A stretch of 39,975 bases of DNA from a virus, in the IMG/VR virus record IMGVR_UViG_3300048828_000115, positions 1 to 39,975 of that record; one strand, written 5' to 3'. A program made the translations under genes and the position numbers. Shown here piece after piece: positions 1 to 9,100 of the stretch (positions are counted from its first letter, which is position 1; each line of letters opens with the position of its first letter). Below the pieces are notes generated by a model. The model was given only the letters and a program-made list of their open reading frames with translations, was not told the origin of the DNA and did not search any database.

Positions 1-2
1 TA

Positions 3-101
3 TACGGAACTGTATCTTGGATGGGCACTACAGAACTAAACTCAGAGCTAGTTGTGCAGTACCCAAAGCAAAAAACTTTTAAGTACGCTAGGTATTATTA
101 A
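3..101 (+). CDS. possible C-terminal end of a plus-strand gene (partial)
   Basis: An open plus-strand frame runs from the window edge to a TAA at 99-101 and encodes 32 residues with no start inside the window. The residues look protein-like (SWMGTTELNSELVVQYPKQK, then a Lys/Tyr-rich end). Its stop overlaps the minus-strand giant gene's stop at 98-100 in a tail-to-tail arrangement. If real, it is the end of a gene in an oppositely transcribed block. A short open frame can occur by chance, so this is weak. Function not recognised. Confidence 0.3.
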   Translation, partial: YGTVSWMGTTELNSELVVQYPKQKTFKYARYY

Positions 102-3100
102 TCAAGACCCATGGCTGCGTCTATCTCTTTCTGGAGGTCACGCTTTCTTTTTCTCTCGTCTTTCTTTAATTGTTCTAAAGGAGCTAAGCTACCGCCTGGT
201 CCGTACAACTCTTCATATAATCCAGGAGCAAATTTTTTCATATCTTTCTTGCTCATTGATTTTGTTTTACCACCCTCGTTCTTAGGTCGGTAAGATGGAG
301 AGATACCCATAACATCATACATTGCTGGGTCTACGTCCTCTTCTTCACCTCCAAAGTAATTATATAAACCAACGAATGGGTCAATCTGTGCACCTATTTT
401 AATCTCAATCAATGTTCTTACTATAGCACCTACTTTATTCTCATCTTCTTTTGTTAGCTTCTTGTATTTTTGTAACACAGAAGCAAAAGGGTTTACAACA
501 TCACTCTTGTATATCCTACCTCTCTTATATTCTTCTCCTTTTACACCAGCTATTACTTGCCCTGCTATATCTAAATCTTTTACAGTAGAACCTAAATAAG
601 GAATTTGGTATATAAGATTTAAGCCCATCATTGCTTCAGCGATACTTTTCATAGCTGTTTCCCTGTCCTCATCATCTCCCTTAATAAACTTAGCTATGTT
701 AGCTGCAGTTGCAAATAGCACGTTAGCTACTGCTAAGTTCAAAGCTAAATCTCTAGTGTCTTTTGAACGAGGTCTTTTCTTCTGTGAAATATCTCTAGTA
801 ATGTTAGTAGTACTCTGCATAACTTTATTCATCTGCAGGAATAATGTACTTCCAAACATGGTAAATCCACGAACAAAAACATTATTATTTCTTTGTATTG
901 GAATCTTATCTGTTCCTCTTCGTGATTGCTGTGTAGCATTGTAATCATTAAAAGCTTTTACAGCATCGGCTTTACTCATTCCATTTGCAATGTTACGCTT
1001 GTAGTTAATCATATAGCCCATAACCCCTAAGACATCACCAATTATTGTTGGTGAAGCTCCTGCAGTTTTAAAGGCAGCTTGTGCTCTTTTTAGTTTACCA
1101 CCAGTAAGGGCTTTTTTCTTAAACGTTTGTCGACCAGATTCTAACCCAACAACATCACCCTCAAGGCCTTGCTCAACCCTTTTTCTAAACGTAGGCGATA
1201 TCTCCATGGCTTCTCTTATAGCTCCATTCTTTCCAACCAAGTCTTTAGCTAACGACAAAACAACTCTTGCTCCATCAAACATAAACATAGGTAAATCAAC
1301 TGCTGCCTGTACAACTCTAGGAACTCTAGAGTCTGCAGGGAAATAACTATAGTCAGAGTAAGCATTAACAAATGAAGTAGCCTGCTTAAGTATTTGTATA
1401 GCTTTAAAAGCTAAAGCAAATCCTGTAAACTTAGTTTGTAATCTTGATATTAAACTAGGATTTAAGCTTGCATCTTTTCCAGACTCTGGATTAATAGCAA
1501 AGTTAATAGCGTTTTTAATTGGCCCAACTACACCCATCTCTTCTAGCAACACATTGACAGAGTCAATCTTAAATAAAGCATTCAATCTCTGTGTACCTAC
1601 AGCATACGCTTTATATTTCTCCATTGTATCAACATGATTCTTAAGAACATTTGTGAATCCTCCTGAGTGCAGGTCTACATCAGACCTCATATCTACCCTT
1701 TCCTTAAAAGCAGGAGCAGATTCTGCATTAAAGACACCACTGAAATCTCCTTCAGTAATCATCTTCTTGGTGGTCTCTTTCTGTATCGTTGATGTTGGGA
1801 AGTAGTTGTTTACATATCCTAAGTTAACATCATTAACGTATGAGTATACATCGTTAACACTCTCATAGTATTCATTGCTTAAGAAGTTTACAGTTTTGTC
1901 AGCAAACTCTACAGCTTCTGGACCTATGATACTTTTAATATTCTCTATAACCTCAGGAGTTATACCTTGAGCTTCAAGCTTTTGTCTTTGAGTATCATTC
2001 AAGCTAAGTGCATATATACGCATGAGTTCATCTGCATTAAACATGTCTGTATACTCTCGGCCAGTATCACTACGCTTTAATTTTAAAACATGAACACCAC
2101 TATTTAGTTTGCGATATATTTCTTTTACTCCCTTGGTTATACCAGGGATTGTGTTTGCTATAGCATCAAGCTTCCCTTGAGTTTGAAACACGCCTCCGTT
2201 GTTGAGGTCATCCATTCTATTCAAAGCATCGTAAACATTTTTGGTGAAAAAGTTTTTACCCTGAGTCACCCTGTCTAGTACATTAGTTAATGTTCCTAAA
2301 TGCTGGAACATTTGCTTCATGCCTTGGATAAACTCTTTGGCCGTACTAAATGCCATTCTTTCACCCAGTTCGCTAAAAGCTTTACCTATCTCAAAATTTC
2401 TGAAGTGAGAAAGTATCTCATTCTTTCTGGCGTTACGCTCATTTTTATTTAAAACATTTCCATCAGCATCAAACAGCATTGGATTGGTATCCTTAATCTG
2501 AGCCTCAGCTTCCTCTTTCATCTTCTTGTTCGCCTCTACTCTTGCTAGTCTTCTTGATTTAAAGGTAGCAATAGATTCAGCTCTTACATCTTTAAGCTGC
2601 TGCATTAAGTCTTGAACCTCTTCCAGACTCATGTTAGATACATCACCAAAGGTATCAAAAGCTAGAGCCTGATTAACTTTAGCTTGCTCTTTCTGAGTTA
2701 GCTTCTGTCCATCTTGTTGTTTCTCTATAAGATTACTTATCTCTGAGCTCTCATTCTGCAGGTCCTCCTGTATTTTATTAAGGGTATCTACATCAGCTGT
2801 AAGTATCTGCTTAACTGCTTTGAAGTATGCTGTACCCTCTCGACTTAAACCTTTAGCTCTACGCTTACCAGACTTAGTGAATGCAGTCATAGCTTTTGCT
2901 TTGACTAGCTTAAGCATGTCTTTGATAGCAGCTTTCTTCATCTTAGTTTTCTGTTGGTCTACAATCTTCATCACATACTCAGTATCTGCCTGGAATGTAT
3001 CCACTGTAGACTTTGTAACACGTGATATAAGCTTGTTTATTTGAGCTTGAGTATACATCTTAGACTTTGGTAGAGCCTTTCTTATATAGTTTCTCAGTTG

Positions 3101-6100
3101 TATCTGTGCGGCCTTTAGATTTTGGCTATTTATTTTACGCTGTCTTAGGTTGTTTTTAATCGCAGCTATTTCTTTTTGCACAGCAACATTAGAACGTGTG
3201 TTCAATGTCTTGTCAAAGTCCACTAGAATCTCCATCTGAGTTTGTTCTGGCTGAGCTTTGTAGATTGGATTCTCTTTAATTAAATCCATTGCCTTTTGTC
3301 TCACCTCAGATAATGTTTTCTCTGGTGTAGTAAACTTAGAAAGCTTCTGTCTCACCTCATTAAACAACTGCATGCCCTGGCTAATACCACCCTCTACTCT
3401 GCCAAACGCTTCTGGCAGTGGTGTAAATGCATCAACCTTAACTTCCATAGCAGCGTTTATATCAGCAACTTTAAAGCCTCTGCCTTTTAAGACTTCCTTA
3501 ATGGACGCATCAGAGAATCCATTCTTTCTCCCTGTCTCTATTATAGAACCAATGGACTGGTCAGATTTAAACATCGCTTCCTTAAGTTCTGATGAAAATG
3601 TCTTTAATTGAGCTTCGCTGAGCGACACAGGTTTACCACTAAATATATCTGCTAATGCCGTTCCTAGAAACTCATCCATTGTTAGTTCCTGAATTTCTTT
3701 TGTTGTTAGGTCTTTAGATAGTTTAAATTGTTCTCTAACATATTCCCATACCGCAGTAATCCAATCCTTTATTTTCTGCTGAAGACTTGCATCCACTACA
3801 CTCTCACCTCTGTTACCAATAAGGGTAGCCATAGCTTCCTCGGTAGCTTTATCAACATCACCATCAAAACGCTTTAATAATCTTTTGTATAGTTCAGTTT
3901 GCTGCACAAGCTCTGCACCACGTTTATATATCTTCTTTCCTTTAGGAGTTAATGATAGGTGCTTAACCCATACATGTCCCATCTCGTGAATAGCGGTGTT
4001 ATACAGCTCAGATTTTGAATCATGAACATCCTCATTTATAAATATATTTCCGTCTTTAGTCATTCCATAAACAACAGTATCACCTTTAAGGTATGCTGTT
4101 ACGTCAGGACTTTCTAAAAGCTGATTCATAGTCTGCTGGTCTGTGGAAATATTAACAAAAGGAAAACTTCTATTAATGAAATCTAAAAATCTACCTTCTT
4201 CATTTACACCTACAATAGTTCCTTGATACTCTTTGTTAACAAGACCCATCCCAACAGGTATAGTCTCTGATAGTCTTAACTTGTCAGACCTTTTTCTATT
4301 TAATCCTGCATCTTCTTTAGCTTTTCCAAGAACAGCATTGTTATATGCCGATGGGAATAATTCAAGCATAGACTTTGGCTGTTCTATAACACCTATTATT
4401 TTTCCCCTAGGCCCAACAGGATAGTTAGGGTGAACAGTTCTTTCAATACCTGGATTTAAAACATCAATACCTGTTATCAAAAATACTGAGCGAGCAGGAG
4501 TTTTTCTAAGCTGAGGTTCTGTAATAACGTCTGTTATCGCTCCTAGATGCAGCTTGCTTCTTTCTTCTAAAGGTGCATTGTCTCCAAGCAAAGCTTTAGC
4601 AACAGGGTTTTTCGCATAAGTCCCTGGTTTTACAGGGTTTCTGTTTGGGCTATTAGTTGTTCCGTATCCTAAATTACCTGTTATTACATTAACAGATGTA
4701 ATGGCTTTCAACTTTACTAAAGCTTTAGAGGTTAATAAGGTGTCAATTGTTTTTGCTTTTATTTGTTTGTCCATTTTCTGGACATCTTTTATTGCTTCTA
4801 ATTCCTCTTTGTATTGCTTAATAGTACCTTCTTTAACAGGCTTACCAGATAACCCCACTCCTGTTTTTACAGCCTGGTCTAGCTTACCTCTTCTTGTTTC
4901 TAATACCTGTCTGAAAACCTCTAGAGCTTTAACTCTTTTATCCTTAGGGAACGATGCTATATTATCCGCCATAACACGAACAACAGCTTCATTACTAAGG
5001 ATAGAGTTTGACTCCATCTTAACAATTGACATAGGAACTAATCCGTTATACTCAGGGTTAGCTGCCCACCAATTTTTATAAAGTTCTTTATTGTTGTTGT
5101 ATATTCTAAGTGCTGTAGAAATCTGACCCTTAACAGTGTTATTGTCTATGCTTGCCCATGCAAGATTCTCATGGCCATTTATGCCATTAAATCCGAATCC
5201 TCCTTTTAGATTTGTAATAACATTCCCTGTATATGGATTGACAGTATTACCAGTTGTTAGTTGGTCTGATATACTAAACATAGTAGGTATCCCATCAATA
5301 ACTTCATAATCTACCACTGGTAGAGGCTTGTCTGTCCTGCTGTTTAATTCTTCTATATCAACTTTAGGTGCTGTAGGTGAGGTCTCTTTAATTTTAGTAG
5401 GACCTTCAATTATAGCTCCTTCTTCTACCTTAGACATTGCCTCAACAATTTCTTTTGTATCTGCAAACCCTTCTTCAGTAGTCTCTTCTTTTAACTTAAA
5501 ATCTACTTTTGAATCTGTATCATCTAGGGTGGACTCCAAGTCTGCTACCTCTTCAGATAAAGCTATACCTTCAGGAGTTTCTTCAGGTAATAAACTAAAC
5601 TCTTCAGGAAGAAGCATTACTTTTTGCTGAGCAAATTTCATCGTGTCATAAGCCTCTTTTACTTTAGCTTCTGCCTCCTCGAACTTACCTTCTTTCCTTA
5701 ATGCTCTAGCCTCATCCCTTAAAGCAAAAGCTTTTTCATTAACTCCAGAGAAATTAACCCAAGAGTTCTGACCTCTAGTCTCAGTTGTCATAGCTCTTCT
5801 AGCTAAAGGAGAATACATTCTAGAGTGAACATCCCATGCGTTTTCCTCACCTATAGGGCCAAAGCTATTCCCCTCTTTAGAGTGTCCAAAAAAGTCATGA
5901 ACAAACCTAAATACATCATTAACTAAAAGGGGTTTACCGTTTTTGTCTTTGAACTTTGTTGGAGCTAACATAGGATTGGCAGCTCTATCTGCATCTGTAA
6001 TTCCTTCTGCACCAAACCCTTCCTCTGTTGAGAACACTCTCATGTTCTTGTTGTCTCTAAGGTCTGAAATCATATCAGAAGAGTTCTTATACTCTGTATC

Positions 6101-9100
6101 ACTTAGCTCTACTACGTATCCATCAGCTAATATCTCTTCGTGCTGAGCTATAGTTTCATCTATCAAAGCCTTATAAGCTGCCTGTACTTCAGGGTCATTA
6201 GGATTTGACTCTTGCTTTTCGTATGCTTCTGATATTCTATTTGAACGCTCTTCGTTTAGCTTTGTTATTCTCTTACCTTTTGGCGTATCAATTCCAGTTC
6301 TTTCTTTAACTCTAGCCTCAATTTCTGTTGCTGCCTGTAAGGGCTCACTGAAGAGTCTGTTTCCTGCTGCGACTTCTGTGGTTGGTTTTCCATTTGTTTT
6401 TTCATTTGTCTTTGCAATATTACGTTTTTGTTTTCTAATTTCATAAAGTCTTTGAGCTTCTTTTACATTGTCAAAACTTTCTTGTCTTAAGTCAAGAGCT
6501 TCTTGTTCGGTTATCTCACCATCTTCCATGGCTCTCGTAACAGCTTTCATCTTCTCTCTTCTTTGAGCACCTATATCATTATAATCTTCAGATACTTCAA
6601 TAGAGGATAAAGGATTAGTACCAACAACTTGTGGTACTTCTACTTCCTGCGTTTCGGTGGTTGGTTTTCCATTTGTTTTTTCATTTGTATTTGCAATATT
6701 ACGTTGTTTTTCTGTATTAATCTCAGGTTTCTCAACTAATGTTACATCACCTTGAAAGCTACCTATCTTATTTCCATCAGCATCAATTGTTGTAAACTTT
6801 ACCGAAGCACCTACTCCTGTATCTCCCTCTCTTATTTCATTTATTTCATAAGTAGCCGTCTCACCTTCTTGAAGGTCTAGTCTATCTTCAGGATTAATTT
6901 CATAATTAGTATCTGCTAATGCTACCTCTTCTGAAACAAATGAATCATTTCTTTGGTCCGTTGCTTTATCGCTTCTGTTGAACTTAAACTTGGTGACTTT
7001 CATTCCATCACGCTCTCTTACAGATTCCTGTTTAGTTGTAGTGAATACTCTACCCTTTGCATCTTCTTCTGTTTGAACAACAGTCTCATTCTCTTGTAGG
7101 TTATCCTGTATTGGACTAGCTACTTGTTCCGTTTCGGTGGTCTCAAGTTCTGTGGTTTCTTGGATGGGTACTCCTGTTCCCACTCCTTGGCTATCTTCGG
7201 TTTGTTGGCGTGCATCCACGCTCTCTGTTTCTGGCTTTTGAACGGCATCTATTTTATTTTTTAATTGGTTAGCAACTTCTTCATCATTAGCAACCTTACC
7301 ATTGAACTTAAGCAACTGACTGGCGCTCATCTTACCAAGCTTCTTTAAAAAGTCTTGCTTGCTATAGCTCTTTCCGTCAATTACATACTGAGATAATCCA
7401 GCTCTTACATCGCCAACCTCTACGCCTGGTGAGAATATAGCTTCTATCTTTGCTCTCTGGTTGTCTGGAGCTAATGTTTTATTTTCTAGAAGATATGCAA
7501 TCTCTCCATTGATATCTTTTATTTTCTGGCTAAACACTTCTTTACGATTGGTGTCGGCTGAATATTCTTCTTTGGCTGACAACAATTCCATTAGCCTAGC
7601 CTTAACTCTTTTGTTATTAGGTTTGTTTTTACCTGTTCCAAAGTCCAGCATATTATCTGCATCTTTAGACAGTCCTAAGTTTTTCTGTATACGCTGCCCT
7701 TGGTCTTCATTAATTTTACCAAGCTTAACCATGTTATTTGTCCACGCTGATATTCTTGTGTCTGATTCCTTCTCGTTTACAATAAAGTTTATATCTGTTA
7801 GCTTAGATGCTAGTTCTATATTGGAATTATTTCTTCCGTCTATAAACTTGTTAATCACCATCATACTGGAGTTGTTACCAAATCCACCGATACCCTCAGC
7901 TGCAATCTCCTTGAAATCTAATTCATCACCAACTGAAATTTGAGCTGCTGCTTCACCTGCCATCTCACCAATAGGGTCAAAGACAAAACGTTCACCTACT
8001 TGAGAAACAATTTTTTTAGTTCGAGTTGCAACTTTTCCTACTTTAAATACTCTACCAGCTAAACCTGCTGTTAGATAGTCAACTAAAGCAATTGGGATAC
8101 CTCGTTTTAACCCACGCTCTTTTGCTGTTGCCCATACATCTTCATCTTGCATAGCTAGCTCGACATCCTTAGCGTTAAGAACATCATATCCCTCAGCTTC
8201 CATAGCTGCAAAATACTCATTAGTATATTCCATAGCTAAAGCTGTTAAAGCCATTCCACCCTTAAATCCTTTACCAGCACCAGCAATTGCGCCACCAGTT
8301 GTAGTTAATACACCACCAGGCCCTGTAACAAAACCACCTGCTCCTAAAGCACCTCCAATACCAGCTCCTGTGATTGTTGTGGCTGTAACTATTTCAGCGC
8401 CATAAGGCAACATCATTCCTATAGAGTTAGCCGCAAACGCAAGTGCTGTTTCTGATGGGTTTCTTATAAAAGCATCGAAGCTTTCTCTAAATCCTTTAGC
8501 TCTGTTCCATCTGGAAAGCGCTTTTGAATCTTTTTTACCTCTATTTTTAGTCTTTAAAGCTACTATCATTTCAGCAGCTTTTTTTCTATCCTCCTCATTA
8601 TCAAGGTCTAGTGATTGAAAATCAAAAGCCATGCCTGTAGATAGCTGAAGTATTATTTCAGAGGCATTACCATCATTCAGTCCTTTTCTTAATTCAGAAT
8701 ATACTGCCGCATTTCCTGTTTCAAATTCATCCATGATGGTTTTATCATACTTGGAGCTATAAAAAGTTTTAGCTGACTCATAAATATTTGCGGCATGTTG
8801 CTTTTCTGCATTCAAAGATGCTTTTTGAATTTTAAAATTATCCAAAATCTGCTCCTCTAGTTCTGTCTTGGGCTCTATATCTGTAAGGTCTTCTAGCCTA
8901 ACACCAAAGTTTTGTAATGATTGTACCTGTAATGCATCTTCAAAAGCCATAGCCTCATAATTGGCACGTGATGCGTCCTTAGCTATAGCTGAATATTTTT
9001 TTTGTAATGTTAGGTCATACTTTTCTCTAAGAGACATCAGCTCTTCTGTGTTAACCTCATTGTATAAGTCATTCTCTTTTTGAGACAATTCTTTTATTAC

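Noticed and set aside
4701-5081. 126-aa plus-strand open frame opposite the giant gene
   Set aside because: It lies entirely antisense to well-supported coding DNA and has Ser/Leu-rich content typical of a shadow.
7461-7943. 160-aa plus-strand open frame opposite the giant gene
   Set aside because: Antisense to the giant gene, with no promoter element or neighbouring gene; composition (Ser/Leu/Ile) is that of a mirror of helical charged coding.
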